Shown here one piece after another: positions 30,163 to 39,970 of a DNA stretch of 64,000 nt. Source of the stretch: Iodobacter arcticus (lineage in GTDB: Bacteria; Pseudomonadota; Gammaproteobacteria; Burkholderiales; Chitinibacteraceae); assembly GCF_042664895.1 (NCBI RefSeq), contig NZ_JBHTBQ010000035.1, forward strand, positions 1 through 64,000. The letters run 5' to 3'. The position numbers and the translations under genes were made by a program. Under the pieces are notes generated by a model that worked only from the letters and a program-made list of their open reading frames with translations, searched no databases and was not told the origin of the DNA. Each line of letters opens with the position of its first letter. Position 1 is the stretch's first letter.

Positions 30163-32844
30163 CTAAACTTTATTTTTTTCAGGTAGCCATTTTTCTATTT
30201 CAACTTGTAAAGCATCAATACTAATTGGCTTAGATAAAAAGCCGTTCATTCCTGCATCTAAACAACGCCGCATATCTTCTTTAAATGCATTTGCAGTTAG
30301 CGCCAGAATTACAATATTGCATTTATCACTAGGCAGCGCCCTAATCGAGCGAGTGGCATCAAATCCATCCATATTGGGCATTTGGCAATCCATCAGCACA
30401 AGATCATAATTTTGCTGCTCAACCGCCTGCACCGCCGCTGCACCATCTTCTACCACATCAACACGGCAGCCAATTTTTTCCAGCATCAGTACCGCTATTT
30501 TTTGATTTAATAAATTATCTTCTGCTAGCAATAAATAAGGCTTGATCACCGCTCTTTGCTCTTCAATAGCCCCCAAGGTCAGCAAGGTGCGTTCTGGTTT
30601 TTTAGCTTCGGCCAAACTAAACACCACTTCTAAGCAGCCATATAATTGGGAAGTGCGGATCGGCTTACTTAAAAAAGCAGTAAACCCTGCCTCATGCGCC
30701 ATGCCTGTTTGGCCTGCTCCACCCATCGAGCTTAATAACACCAAAGGCATTGCGGCATGGGCAGGCATGGCATTAATTGATTTAGCCAGAGCAAAGCCAT
30801 TCATATACGGCATTTGCCCGTCTAAAAACGCCACACTAAAATCATTACTCTCATTTAATCTTAATAAAGCCGCCACAGCCGAGCCAAACACCTCGGTAAC
30901 CAGTCCCATAGATTGCAATTGCAAAGCCAGCAACTCGCGATTAGCCGCTAAATCATCCACAATTAACACTCGCTTTCCTTTTAAGCTTAAAGGCAAGGTA
31001 GGCGCTAATACATTGACTTGGGCACGATTTAAAATAATTTCAAACCAGAAAGTAGCGCCTTTATTAGGCTCGCTAATCACATCTATTTTTCCTCCCATTG
31101 CTTCAGCCAAGCGCTTGCAAATAGAAAGGCCCAATCCCGTGCCACCAAAACGCCGTGTTGTAGATGCATCTGCCTGTGAAAAAGGCTGAAATAATAGCGC
31201 CCTGACTTCCGGATCTATCCCAATACCATGATCCTCCACCTCGATATGCAATTGATATTGCTCATGATACACAGCGTGTGCCCGTACCCTGATTAACACA
31301 GGGCCTGCTGTGCTAAATTTAATTGCATTATTAAGAAGATTTAAAACAATTTGTCTAAGGCGTACAGGATCGCCGTTTAAACGCCAAGGTACCGAGGGAT
31401 CAACCAGCCCTACTAGCTCTAATTTTTTCTCTATCGCTTTGGCGGCAACCAATTCAAGAGATTCTTCAATCGAGCGGCGCAAGTCAAAATCAATATATTC
31501 CAGCTCTAATTTACCCGCTTCAATTTTAGAAAAATCAAGTAAATCATTAATTTGTGAAAGCAGTGCATCACCACCGGTATTAATCGATTCTAAAAAATCT
31601 CTTTGCTGAGGGTTGAGCTCGGTATCGAGTAATAAGGCAGAAAAACCTAAAATGGCATTCAAAGGAGTACGAATCTCATGACTCATATTGGCTAAAAAGT
31701 CACTTTTTGTTTGATTAGCCCGATCAGCAGCCAGCTTTGCCTCGCGTAAAGTAATGGCTAATTGCCGTGTTGATTCTTCTACAATTTTTCGATCAGAAAT
31801 ATCATCCAGCAAGCCTTGCAGCATATCTTCTTCAATCGGGTTAAGTACAATACTTAACCATTTGTTTTCTTTATCTTCAAAAAAAGACACAAAAATATCT
31901 TCGCTCACCCCCCTGTTTTCTCTAAGCGACAATTCAATTAATTCGCTACACTTTGCTGCCGCCTCCCCCATATATTCTTGCAGCATTTGATTAGATTTCT
32001 GTTTAACAGAACCACCTTCTATGCCTAATACTCTGGCAAAAGCACGGTTATAAGAATGCAAACGCCCAAAACGATCAACGACAAAAATACCTGTTTCTGC
32101 ATTTTCAAAAATAGCTCTGAATTTTTTTTCATCAATGCCACGTTGGATCCGTAAATTGCGTTCATCATCCAGAATCATCACTAAACGATTTAATAACGCA
32201 TTCACATCATCCACCAAGCGGCCGATTTCATCGTGCTGATGGCCGCTTGGCGTATGAAGCTTTGCTCCTAATTCAGCGGATAAATGATGCAATCGATCAG
32301 AGATATTTTTAATGGGCCGGGTAATTAATTTCAATACGATCATCACTACGGCACAGGCCACTACCATCGCCTGCATCAATAATAAATAGACCAGTAGTAA
32401 AGAGCGCTCAGCCACACTCTGTTGAATCACCTGAGGATTTAAATCCAGCATAATTTTACAAACGACTTCTTGTGGATTAAAAGGCGATGTGACCTGGCGA
32501 ACAATTTGCCCATCCCCCATCATTTGCAGCTCTCCTTTTACTCCCCCCTCCTGAGCAAGAATATGAGTTTCATTTCTAATCAACACTTGGCTAATAAAGT
32601 GATTTTTTAATAAGCCACGCCCTACTTCAGCGGCTAAGTTTTTATCATTTAAATAGCAGGCTATTTTGATAGTGTCTTCAACGGTACTGAGTAATTCGTT
32701 GACACGAACCCGGTGCAACTCGCGCTCTTTTTGCGCCACGACAATGTAAGTAATCCCAGAAAAAACCGCCCCTGCAAGCAAGGCAATACAAAGCACTATC
32801 GCCGCGCTGCGAAAAACCAGACTGGTGCTAAATACTTTCAGCAT
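30163..32844 (-). CDS. Hybrid sensor histidine kinase (HAMP-PAS-HisKA-HATPase-REC-REC)
   Basis: An 893-aa protein. Two membrane helices (about 12-33 and 150-172) bracket a periplasmic sensor of ~115 residues. Then come HAMP, PAS (FRAIFENAETGIFVVDRFGR), HisKA with the His in LANMSHEIRTPLNAILGFSA, and HATPase (DHGIGIDPEVR, GGTGLGLSICKRLAEAMGG). Two receivers follow: the first with VDDLAANREL and an Asp in SVAFLDGQMP, the second with AEDNLLNQKI and the Asp in DLVLMDCQMPNMDGFDATRSI. There is no Hpt domain, so phosphotransfer to a separate Hpt or regulator is expected. It follows the porin and binding-protein genes in one operon and may sense what they capture. Confidence 0.92.
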   Translation of the reverse strand: MLKVFSTSLVFRSAAIVLCIALLAGAVFSGITYIVVAQKERELHRVRVNELLSTVEDTIKIACYLNDKNLAAEVGRGLLKNHFISQVLIRNETHILAQEGGVKGELQMMGDGQIVRQVTSPFNPQEVVCKIMLDLNPQVIQQSVAERSLLLVYLLLMQAMVVACAVVMIVLKLITRPIKNISDRLHHLSAELGAKLHTPSGHQHDEIGRLVDDVNALLNRLVMILDDERNLRIQRGIDEKKFRAIFENAETGIFVVDRFGRLHSYNRAFARVLGIEGGSVKQKSNQMLQEYMGEAAAKCSELIELSLRENRGVSEDIFVSFFEDKENKWLSIVLNPIEEDMLQGLLDDISDRKIVEESTRQLAITLREAKLAADRANQTKSDFLANMSHEIRTPLNAILGFSALLLDTELNPQQRDFLESINTGGDALLSQINDLLDFSKIEAGKLELEYIDFDLRRSIEESLELVAAKAIEKKLELVGLVDPSVPWRLNGDPVRLRQIVLNLLNNAIKFSTAGPVLIRVRAHAVYHEQYQLHIEVEDHGIGIDPEVRALLFQPFSQADASTTRRFGGTGLGLSICKRLAEAMGGKIDVISEPNKGATFWFEIILNRAQVNVLAPTLPLSLKGKRVLIVDDLAANRELLALQLQSMGLVTEVFGSAVAALLRLNESNDFSVAFLDGQMPYMNGFALAKSINAMPAHAAMPLVLLSSMGGAGQTGMAHEAGFTAFLSKPIRTSQLYGCLEVVFSLAEAKKPERTLLTLGAIEEQRAVIKPYLLLAEDNLLNQKIAVLMLEKIGCRVDVVEDGAAAVQAVEQQNYDLVLMDCQMPNMDGFDATRSIRALPSDKCNIVILALTANAFKEDMRRCLDAGMNGFLSKPISIDALQVEIEKWLPEKNKV

Positions 32845-32897
32845 AGAAATCGCTTTGCGAAATGAAATGCATTCATATCGTTAAAACAAAAGCTTAA

Positions 32898-33317
32898 TCA
32901 CCGATTAAAATCAAACACAACTTTCACTTTATCAGTTACTTTTGCTTTATCACAATAGGCTATATAATTAATATTACTGGCCACCATTTTAATAGCTTCA
33001 TCACTACTCTCTACCACTAGGGGTGGCGAGACTTGCCCGGAAAACTTAAGCCTAGCCCAATACGAATCAACCTCAGCTAATTCTTTGTTTAATAAGTCCC
33101 GATAAAAATGTTCTCTGCCTGACACAGGGTAAATAACATCCAGCGGTATTGCACTTTGCCCGGAGGGGAATTTCCGATAACGCCCCATAAAGATATTAAT
33201 CACTTCACCTTTGCTTAGCTGAGCAACACCACTATTAGGATGCACAATCACCACCCAATCGCCCCCCCAGGCACTATGCGCAAATAAAATAAGAATAGAA
33301 AGGATAAGGGTTTTCAT
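32898..33317 (-). CDS. Small exported PstS-like (phosphate-binding-fold) protein
   Basis: A 139-aa protein. The signal peptide at 1-18 ends in AWG. The mature part begins DWVVIVHPNSGVAQLSKGEV followed by INIFMGRYRKFPSG, and ends in a segment with YIAYCDKAKV. This is the short single-lobe relative of PstS-type substrate-binding proteins often found next to sensor kinases. It lies 9 bp from the porin gene upstream and 53 bp from the hybrid kinase downstream on the same strand. The ligand is unknown. It could be a periplasmic co-sensor for the kinase rather than an ABC-transport component, as no permease or ATPase is nearby. Confidence 0.78.
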   Translation of the reverse strand: MKTLILSILILFAHSAWGGDWVVIVHPNSGVAQLSKGEVINIFMGRYRKFPSGQSAIPLDVIYPVSGREHFYRDLLNKELAEVDSYWARLKFSGQVSPPLVVESSDEAIKMVASNINYIAYCDKAKVTDKVKVVFDFNR

Positions 33318-33326
33318 TGGGCCGCC

Positions 33327-34574
33327 CTAGAAAACAAAATCCAAGGTCAGACTATAAATGGTTGCACGGCCATCCCAGGCAGGCTGCTTATTTGCCCACT
33401 GGAGTGAATCGCGACCATCAATCCGATTGACTTGAAATTTAAGATCTAAATTGCGCATCACATCGTAGCGCAAGCCCAGAGAATAGGTCGATTGATCCAT
33501 TAATGGGTAAGGCTGAACCAGCCTTGCGATTGCATTTACTTCGGCAAACGGGGGAATGTCGGGCAAGCCCATATCATGCTTAAGCACTTTTGGTCTTACT
33601 TTGGAGTACGAGGCATAAGGCGTAAAGGCCCCAAGACGATAAGCCAGCATTAAATAGCCCGCGTCATTATTAGGATAAGAAATCGTCGTAGCAAGTAATC
33701 TGCGAAGCATTAATTGCACTTGCAAAGGGCCACTATCATAGATCATGCCCGCAGAAATAAATTCAACAGTTTTGCCTTTAATCATGGCATCATCTGCAAA
33801 TTGAGCCGGGCCATTACTGATCGCTTGTAATTGAGGTGATCGCAATACATTTAGCAAAAGATCGAGATCTGCCAATTCATTTTCTAATTTCAATCTTGCA
33901 TAACCCACCCTGAATTGCCAATTTTGTAATTGATAATCAAAATAGCCGCCCCATAAAAGGGAGCCATTCAAATCGAGATGACCCTCTGAGTTTTGAACAG
34001 GCAGCTTTTCCTTGGCATAGCCGATTGCAAACTTAGCTCGAGCAATTCCTTCACCAATCGGATATTTTAAAACTAAATCCCCGCCGTCTAAATAGGTAAT
34101 CGGCAAGCCGCCATAATAATCAACCGGTGGACGTACAGGCAGGTAGGAGTAGCCCACACTTCTTGAATCGGCCTGCATATAAACATCAAAGCCTAAGCGC
34201 CCCGTGCGAAGCTGCAGGGTTTCGCTTGGCTCATATTTGATAAATGCCCAGTTTAATTCCGGCGTAAAACGATTATCGTAGCGCCGATGGCTAATAAGCT
34301 GAGCTGAGGCTGATAATGCCGGGTTAATTCGGGCATCCAGCTGCAAGCCCAGCAGTGAATCAACCCCAAAATCCAGCCTGCGTGTATAGCCAACACCTTC
34401 TCGCTGCGAAAGATCGCGCAAAAAATCACCCTGATCCGTGCTGTTATACACCGCACCCAAGGTGGCAAAACCACTTAAAGAAAACAAATCCTGCTCAGAA
34501 TACGTCTCTGCCCGTGCCCCTCCGGGCAGCAGTATCAAACACAGCAGCAGATATCGCATCAAGACACTGAACAT
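33327..34574 (-). CDS. Outer-membrane porin-like beta-barrel protein
   Basis: A 415-aa protein. A signal peptide (MFSVLMRYLLLCLILLPGGA then RA) is followed by alternating aromatic/polar strands typical of a beta-barrel (FSLSGFATLGAVYNS; LGFDVYMQADSRSVGYSYL; YSLGLRYDVMRNLDLKFQV) and a terminal Phe (LTLDFVF), the usual BAM recognition residue. The start at 34574 has AGGAAAG 5 bp upstream; an internal ATG at 34559 is possible. It heads an operon with a PstS-like protein and a hybrid kinase. Function as a channel is inferred; the solute is unknown. Confidence 0.8.
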   Translation of the reverse strand: MFSVLMRYLLLCLILLPGGARAETYSEQDLFSLSGFATLGAVYNSTDQGDFLRDLSQREGVGYTRRLDFGVDSLLGLQLDARINPALSASAQLISHRRYDNRFTPELNWAFIKYEPSETLQLRTGRLGFDVYMQADSRSVGYSYLPVRPPVDYYGGLPITYLDGGDLVLKYPIGEGIARAKFAIGYAKEKLPVQNSEGHLDLNGSLLWGGYFDYQLQNWQFRVGYARLKLENELADLDLLLNVLRSPQLQAISNGPAQFADDAMIKGKTVEFISAGMIYDSGPLQVQLMLRRLLATTISYPNNDAGYLMLAYRLGAFTPYASYSKVRPKVLKHDMGLPDIPPFAEVNAIARLVQPYPLMDQSTYSLGLRYDVMRNLDLKFQVNRIDGRDSLQWANKQPAWDGRATIYSLTLDFVF

Positions 34575-34730
34575 ATTGCTTTCCTATCCTAACTTTATAC
34601 TGACACCCCTTGAAGATAGCCAAGAAGAAAAGAACATCAAGCCTTTCCTGCTTTGTCTGATTTTTAATAAGCGAAACAGCAGAAAAAACCCACCTTATAT
34701 TGCTTTTGATAAAAGCAGAATCACCGGCCA

Positions 34731-34760
34731 AAAAAAACGCCTCTTCACGAGGCGTTTTTA
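34731..34760 (-). terminator. Terminator of the aminotransferase gene
   Basis: AAAACGCCTC-TTCAC-GAGGCGTTTT flanked by A/T runs; on the minus strand it is followed by seven T. It lies 14 bp past the argD stop. Confidence 0.85.
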
Positions 34761-34773
34761 AAATCAATGTCTT

Positions 34774-35979
34774 TTATGCAGCAGTAAATGCAGCCACTGC
34801 GCGTTCAAAACGCGCCATACCTTCGCTGATATCTTCATCCGCAATCACTAAAGACGGCGCAAAGCGGATCACATTCGGGCCTGCCATCAAAATCATCAGG
34901 CCTTCTTTTACCGCCAGATTTAATAAATCTTTAGCCTTACCCGCAAATGCAGGTTTAAGCTCGGCACCAATCAATAAACCCATGCCGCGCACTTCATCAA
35001 AGATCGGATATTGCGCGTTGATTTTGGCGATGCCCGCTACAAATAGCGCGCGCTTGGCTTTTACGCCATCCAGCACGGCAGGCGTATTCACTACATCGAG
35101 CAAAGCATTGCCCACTGCGCAAGCTAGAGGATTGCCACCGTAAGTTGTGCCGTGCGTGCCTACAGCCAGATGCTTAGCAATATCTGTAGTGGTCAGCATG
35201 CAGCCCAGCGGGAAGCCGCCGCCAATGCCCTTGGCACTAGTCAAAATATCTGGCAAAACGCCGTACTCTTGATAGGCATAAAGACTACCTGTACGACCAG
35301 CACCACTTTGCACTTCATCAAAAATCAAAAAAGCATGATGCTTATCACAAAGGGCACGCACGCCAGCGATAAACTCAGGCGTGGCGGGCACTACACCGCC
35401 CTCGCCCTGAATCGGTTCGAGAATCACGCAAGCGGTTTCATCGTCGATCAGCGCGCTTAAGGAATCCAGATTATTGTATTCAAAGTATTCAATACCAGCA
35501 GGCTTTGGGCCAAAGCCATCGGAATACTTAGGCTGACCACCCACGCACACGGTAAAGAAGGTACGGCCGTGAAATGAATTCAGAGCCGACAATACCTTGT
35601 GTTTTTTATCGCCAAAACGCTCAATTGCGGCGCGGCGCGCTAATTTAAGCGCCGCCTCATTGGCTTCTGCACCCGAGTTACAAAAGAACACGCGATCAGC
35701 AAATGTGGTTTCAACCAGCTTTTGTGCCAGATCAAGCGCAGGCTCATTGGTAAACGCGTTGGAAAGATGCCAAAGCTTGCTGCCCTGCTCATTCAGCGCG
35801 GCCACAAGAGCTGGGTGACAGTGGCCCAATGCGTTCACGGCAATACCGCCGGTTAAATCCACATACTCACGACCCGCCTGATCCCATACTCGGCTGCCCG
35901 CACCGCGCACCGGTACAAAGGCTGCGGGGGCGTAATTGGGAACCATATATTGGTCAAAATCGGCACGGGCATGGGACAT
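34774..35979 (-). CDS. argD: Acetylornithine aminotransferase (PLP-dependent, ArgD/AstC type)
   Basis: A 401-aa class-III aminotransferase. Visible motifs: YVDLTGGIAVNALGHCHPAL, NSGAEANEAALKLARR (PLP phosphate binding), SFHGRTFFTVCVGGQPKY, EPIQGEGGVVPATPEF, FDEVQSGAGRTG (the PLP-nitrogen Asp) and SAKGIGGGFPLG (the Schiff-base Lys). It transfers the amino group of N-acetylornithine in arginine synthesis and may also serve as succinyldiaminopimelate aminotransferase. Single gene with its own terminator. ArgD and AstC cannot be separated by sequence alone; no ast genes are nearby, which favours ArgD. Confidence 0.92.
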   Translation of the reverse strand: MSHARADFDQYMVPNYAPAAFVPVRGAGSRVWDQAGREYVDLTGGIAVNALGHCHPALVAALNEQGSKLWHLSNAFTNEPALDLAQKLVETTFADRVFFCNSGAEANEAALKLARRAAIERFGDKKHKVLSALNSFHGRTFFTVCVGGQPKYSDGFGPKPAGIEYFEYNNLDSLSALIDDETACVILEPIQGEGGVVPATPEFIAGVRALCDKHHAFLIFDEVQSGAGRTGSLYAYQEYGVLPDILTSAKGIGGGFPLGCMLTTTDIAKHLAVGTHGTTYGGNPLACAVGNALLDVVNTPAVLDGVKAKRALFVAGIAKINAQYPIFDEVRGMGLLIGAELKPAFAGKAKDLLNLAVKEGLMILMAGPNVIRFAPSLVIADEDISEGMARFERAVAAFTAA

Positions 35980-36008
35980 TCTCTATTTCCTTATTTTAAA
36001 TATATAAA

Positions 36009-36040
36009 CGGCGGGTACGATTTTATATCGTAACCCGCCG
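36009..36040 (-). terminator. Hairpin between ppsA and argD
   Basis: CGGCGGGT (36009-36016) and ACCCGCCG (36033-36040) flank an inner ACGAT/ATCGT pair, giving a strong hairpin. On the minus strand it is followed by TTTATATATTT. It is probably the ppsA terminator; because it lies within 30 bp of the argD start, it could also act as an attenuator. Confidence 0.6.
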
Positions 36041-36087
36041 CTGATGTTTAATTCAAGACTAAGGCACATTAATTGCTACAAAGCCAT

Positions 36088-36148
36088 CGTAGGGTGGGTG
36101 CAACCCGCGAGCGATGCTTAAAAATACGCTGTTTTCACCCGCCCTACG
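36088..36148. repeat. Dispersed palindrome family A
   Basis: CGTAGGGTGGGTGCAACCCG and the partner TTTTCACCCGCCCTACG just downstream of the ppsA stop. Confidence 0.8.
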
Positions 36149-36154
36149 CGATAT

Positions 36155-38527
36155 TTACTTTGCTGCTGCGCCCGATAAATACAACCATGTTTCCACTACG
36201 GTGTCTGGGTTCAGAGAAATCGTTTCGATTCCTTCTTCTACCAGCCACTGCGCGAAATCTGGGTGATCCGATGGGCCCTGGCCGCAAATACCCACGTATT
36301 TATTGGCTTTACGACACGCTTTGATTGCCATCGACAACATGGCTTTTACTGCATCATCACGTTCATCAAACGAAGCAGAAACCGGGCCGCCTGAATCACG
36401 ATCAATCCCCAGTGTTAGCTGAGTCATATCGTTAGAGCCAATCGAGAAGCCGTCAAAGAAGTTGAGGAAACGATCTGCAAGCACCGCATTAGCAGGAATT
36501 TCGCACATCATGATCACACGCAGGCCGTTTTCGCCGCGTTTCAGGCCATTGCGCTCCAGCAATTCGATCACGCATTCGGCTTCTTTCAGGGTACGCACAA
36601 AGGGAATCATCACTTCCACATTGATCAAACCCATCACATCGCGCACTTTTTTCACTGCGCGGCATTCTAGCTCGAAGCAATCACGGAAGCTCTTGTCCAC
36701 ATAACGCGCTGCACCACGGAAACCGATCATTGGGTTTTCTTCGTGCGGCTCGTATTCTGTACCACCGATCAAATTGGCGTATTCATTCGACTTAAAGTCA
36801 GACAAACGCACAATGACTTTCTTTGGCCAGTACGCGGCAGCCAAGGTAGAAATCCCTTCGGCCAGCTTATCCACGTAGAAATCAACGGCAGTGCGATAGC
36901 CAGCGATACGCTCTTCAACTTGCGCTTTCAGCTCAGGCTGTAAGTGCGGATAAGCCAGCAGCGCTTTCGGGTGCACGCCAATCATACGGTTAATGATGAA
37001 TTCTAAACGCGCCAAACCCACGCCTTCATTCGGCAATTGGCAGAATTCAAAGGCCAGCTCCGGATTGCCGACGTTCATCATGATTTTGACTGGCGATTCA
37101 GGCATATGGCCGAGCGAGGTATCCATACGCTCAAATTTCAAAATGCCTTCGTATACATTACCGGTATCGCCTTCAGCGCAAGACACGGTAACCAGATCGC
37201 CCTCTTTTAAGACGCGTGTTGCATCGCCACAACCCACCACCGCAGGAATGCCCAGCTCACGCGCGATAATCGCAGCGTGGCAAGTACGTCCACCACGATT
37301 AGTGACGATGGCAGAAGCACGCTTCATGACCGGCTCCCAATCTGGATCAGTCATATCAGAAACCAGCACATCGCCCGCTTCAACACGATCCATTTCAGAT
37401 ACATCTCGAATCACGCGCACACGGCCCTGGCCAATTTTTTGCCCAACCGAGCGGCCTTCGGCTAAAACTTTACCGGTTTCCAGCATGCGGAATTTAGTCA
37501 GCTTATCGGCATTGCTTTCTTGCGATTTCACCGTTTCTGGACGAGCTTGCAAGATGTACAACTTGCCATCAATCCCATCGCGGCCCCATTCCACATCCAT
37601 CGCACGGCCATAATGCTCTTCGATCGTCAGCGCGTAGCCTGCTAATTCTTCTACTTCTGCATCGCTGATCGAAAACTTACGACGCTCGCTTAACTCAACA
37701 TCAACTGTTTTAACGGATTTACCTGCTACCGCTTCAAGATCGAATTCCATCTTGATGGCTTTGCCGCCTAAATGGCGACGCACAATCGCTGGGCGACCGG
37801 CGCGCAGCGTTGGCTTATGCACGTAAAACTCATCAGGATTAACCGCGCCTTGCACCACGGTTTCACCGAGGCCATAAGATGCCGTTACAAACACCACTTG
37901 ATCGAAACCGGTTTCGGTGTCGATGGTAAACAACACACCAGCAGCGCCCACATCAGAGCGCACCATGCGCTGAATACCCGCAGACAAGGCAACCAGTTTA
38001 TGATCAAAGCCTTTGTGTACGCGGTAGGAAATAGCGCGGTCGTTATACAGCGATGCAAAGACTTCTTTCATCGCCACTAAGACATTTTCAAAGCCACGAA
38101 TATTCAAGAATGTTTCTTGCTGACCGGCAAAAGACGCATCCGGTAAATCTTCGGCAGTAGCAGAAGATCGCACAGCAACGGTTACATCGTCGCCAAGCAG
38201 TTTATAATGCTCGCTAATCTCAGCTTCCAGCTGTGCAGGAAACGGCGTTTCCAAAATCCAGGTACGGATTTGCTTACCCACGATGGCGAGTGCGCGGACA
38301 TCATCCACATCCAAAGTATTCATAATCGCATCGATGCGATCTGCAAGACCTTGGTGAGCTAGAAATTGTCGGTATGCTGCTGCGGTAGTCGCAAAACCAC
38401 CGGGAACACGAACGCCTTTTTCTGTAAGCTGAGAGATCATCTCACCGAGCGAGGCGTTTTTACCGCCTACCTGTTCTACATCGTGCATACGCAGATGGGC
38501 GAAATCGATCACATAGCGTTCGGACAT
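36155..38527 (-). CDS. ppsA: Phosphoenolpyruvate synthase
   Basis: A 790-aa protein counted from the ATG at 38527 (MSERYVIDFAHLRMHDVEQV); the frame runs open 44 codons further but those residues are not family-like. Visible features: N-terminal nucleotide-binding domain (VGGKNASLGEM; VAVRSSATAEDLPDASFAGQ), the phosphohistidine in GGRTCHAAIIARELGIPAVVG, and the PEP-binding barrel with EFIINRMIGVHP, GFRGAARY, MIPFVRT and the catalytic Cys in VGICGQGPSDHP. It makes PEP from pyruvate and ATP for gluconeogenesis. It is divergent from ppsR, whose product controls it by reversible phosphorylation. Confidence 0.96.
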   Translation of the reverse strand: MSERYVIDFAHLRMHDVEQVGGKNASLGEMISQLTEKGVRVPGGFATTAAAYRQFLAHQGLADRIDAIMNTLDVDDVRALAIVGKQIRTWILETPFPAQLEAEISEHYKLLGDDVTVAVRSSATAEDLPDASFAGQQETFLNIRGFENVLVAMKEVFASLYNDRAISYRVHKGFDHKLVALSAGIQRMVRSDVGAAGVLFTIDTETGFDQVVFVTASYGLGETVVQGAVNPDEFYVHKPTLRAGRPAIVRRHLGGKAIKMEFDLEAVAGKSVKTVDVELSERRKFSISDAEVEELAGYALTIEEHYGRAMDVEWGRDGIDGKLYILQARPETVKSQESNADKLTKFRMLETGKVLAEGRSVGQKIGQGRVRVIRDVSEMDRVEAGDVLVSDMTDPDWEPVMKRASAIVTNRGGRTCHAAIIARELGIPAVVGCGDATRVLKEGDLVTVSCAEGDTGNVYEGILKFERMDTSLGHMPESPVKIMMNVGNPELAFEFCQLPNEGVGLARLEFIINRMIGVHPKALLAYPHLQPELKAQVEERIAGYRTAVDFYVDKLAEGISTLAAAYWPKKVIVRLSDFKSNEYANLIGGTEYEPHEENPMIGFRGAARYVDKSFRDCFELECRAVKKVRDVMGLINVEVMIPFVRTLKEAECVIELLERNGLKRGENGLRVIMMCEIPANAVLADRFLNFFDGFSIGSNDMTQLTLGIDRDSGGPVSASFDERDDAVKAMLSMAIKACRKANKYVGICGQGPSDHPDFAQWLVEEGIETISLNPDTVVETWLYLSGAAAK

Positions 38528-38841
38528 GGTACGGGCCTTATTGAAATGTTGCGTTGCGATAAACTGAGTGCATTTTAGGCTGAGAGCGCGCTGAGAAAAC
38601 TCAGGATAAACCATTACAGGAAAATCCATTACGTGCAAACAGGCGGAATTATTCCCCACTTAGCACTAAAAACGTGCATAGCGACACATTTCTTGCATTT
38701 TTAGGCGAAAAGCTTACCATCCAAGGAAAAAGCGCGTGAAACGCCGTAAAATCGAGCTTTTCCGCAGTAAAAACAAGCCTTTCTGAACGGCTTGCCCAAC
38801 GCCAAATGGCAAGCTTGTGCACATATATTTGGAGATTTACG
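38528..38841. other. Divergent promoter region of ppsA and ppsR
   Basis: 314 bp shared by two divergent genes. It is AT-richer than its flanks in the middle (about 38640-38720). I see no hairpin repeat of the dispersed families and no reliable -35/-10 pair. Confidence 0.5.
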
Positions 38842-39660
38842 ATGCGTCGAACGGCTTTTTTTGTCTCCGATCGAACTGGTATTACTGCCGAAATGCTCGG
38901 CCACTCCCTGCTTACGCAATTTGAAGATGTCACATTCCATCGCGTCACACTTCCTTACGTAGATACGCCAGAAAAAGCAGTGGAAGTCGCCCTAGAAATC
39001 CGCAAGCACTCAGTGATAGATGGCTGCAGACCGCTGGTTTTCAGTACTGTGGTCGACCCCATCATCCGAAAACTAACGCATGTGCCTGAAGCATTAGTGA
39101 TCGATTTTTTTGAGATGTTTATCGGCCCACTCGAAGCAGAACTAGGACAAGATTCATCGCATACCGTTGGTAAATCACATGCCATCGTTAATTTTGAAGA
39201 ATATAAAAATCGGATTGATGCGGTTAATTTCACACTCAATCACGATGATGGCGTGATGCCACGGGATTTATCCGAGGCAGATTTAATTTTAGTTGGCGTT
39301 TCACGATCAGGAAAAACACCAACCTGCCTCTATCTGGCGCTGCAATTTGGAATTAAAGCGGCCAACTACCCGCTTACACCTGAAGATTTTGGCAATCACA
39401 CCATGCCCAAATTACTACTTCCCTACCGGAATAAATTATTTGGCTTAACGATTGAAGCAGACCGGCTTACCGAAATCCGCGAAGAAAGAAAACCCGACAG
39501 CAAGTACTCGTCGGTCGAAAACTGCCGCTTCGAAATCGCCGAAGCCGAGGCTCTGATGCGCCATGTGGGCGTGCCCTATCTCAACACCACTCGCATGTCG
39601 ATTGAAGAACTCGCCACCACCATCATGCATCGCACAGGATTGGTGCGGCGGACATATTGA
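38842..39660 (+). CDS. ppsR: PEP synthase regulatory protein (bifunctional kinase/pyrophosphorylase, DUF299)
   Basis: A 272-aa protein counted from the ATG at 38842 with GGAG upstream. It begins MRRTAFFVSDRTGITAEMLG, the DUF299 signature. The P-loop is GVSRSGKTPTCLYLAL, followed by KAANYPLTPEDF, GLTIEADRLTEIREERKP, and the C-terminal NTTRMSIEELATTIMHRTGL. It uses ADP to phosphorylate, and phosphate to reactivate, PEP synthase. Its divergent position beside ppsA fits that role. Confidence 0.95.
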   Translation: MRRTAFFVSDRTGITAEMLGHSLLTQFEDVTFHRVTLPYVDTPEKAVEVALEIRKHSVIDGCRPLVFSTVVDPIIRKLTHVPEALVIDFFEMFIGPLEAELGQDSSHTVGKSHAIVNFEEYKNRIDAVNFTLNHDDGVMPRDLSEADLILVGVSRSGKTPTCLYLALQFGIKAANYPLTPEDFGNHTMPKLLLPYRNKLFGLTIEADRLTEIREERKPDSKYSSVENCRFEIAEAEALMRHVGVPYLNTTRMSIEELATTIMHRTGLVRRTY

Positions 39661-39970
39661 TCAATGTAAACAACACTCCACACACCGTGATGCACTGCAC
39701 TACTAGGTAAAGGACGCTTTTTCCTGCCCCGCACACGGCCATATAGCAAACGGCGCACTGTGCTCGTCGAGCGACTAAAATCATCCACGCCGAGCTTCGA
39801 GTGCGCCCTGCGCAATAACAGCGGGTCTAAAACAAAGCTGTGGATATGAAGCGTCAAGTTACAGCCGTAGATCATTCATTTGCGCTTACGCTATAACACA
39901 GCTTCCTTGGCGTAGCACTACACGGTAAACTCACCCCCTTCACAGATCAATGCTTACTCGGCTTACGCGC
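39661..39970. other. Intergenic region between ppsR and minC
   Basis: 310 bp with mixed composition. A 99-aa minus-strand reading frame crosses it but overlaps the ppsR 3' end and looks like a shadow. A promoter for minCDE is expected here but not evident. Nothing else recognised. Confidence 0.5.

Noticed and set aside
38528..38659. 44-residue N-terminal extension of PEP synthase
   Set aside because: The sequence is not family-like, and the start at 38527 gives the normal beginning MSERYVIDFAH.
39576..39875. A 99-aa minus-strand frame across the ppsR end
   Set aside because: It overlaps conserved ppsR codons and has no family-like content.
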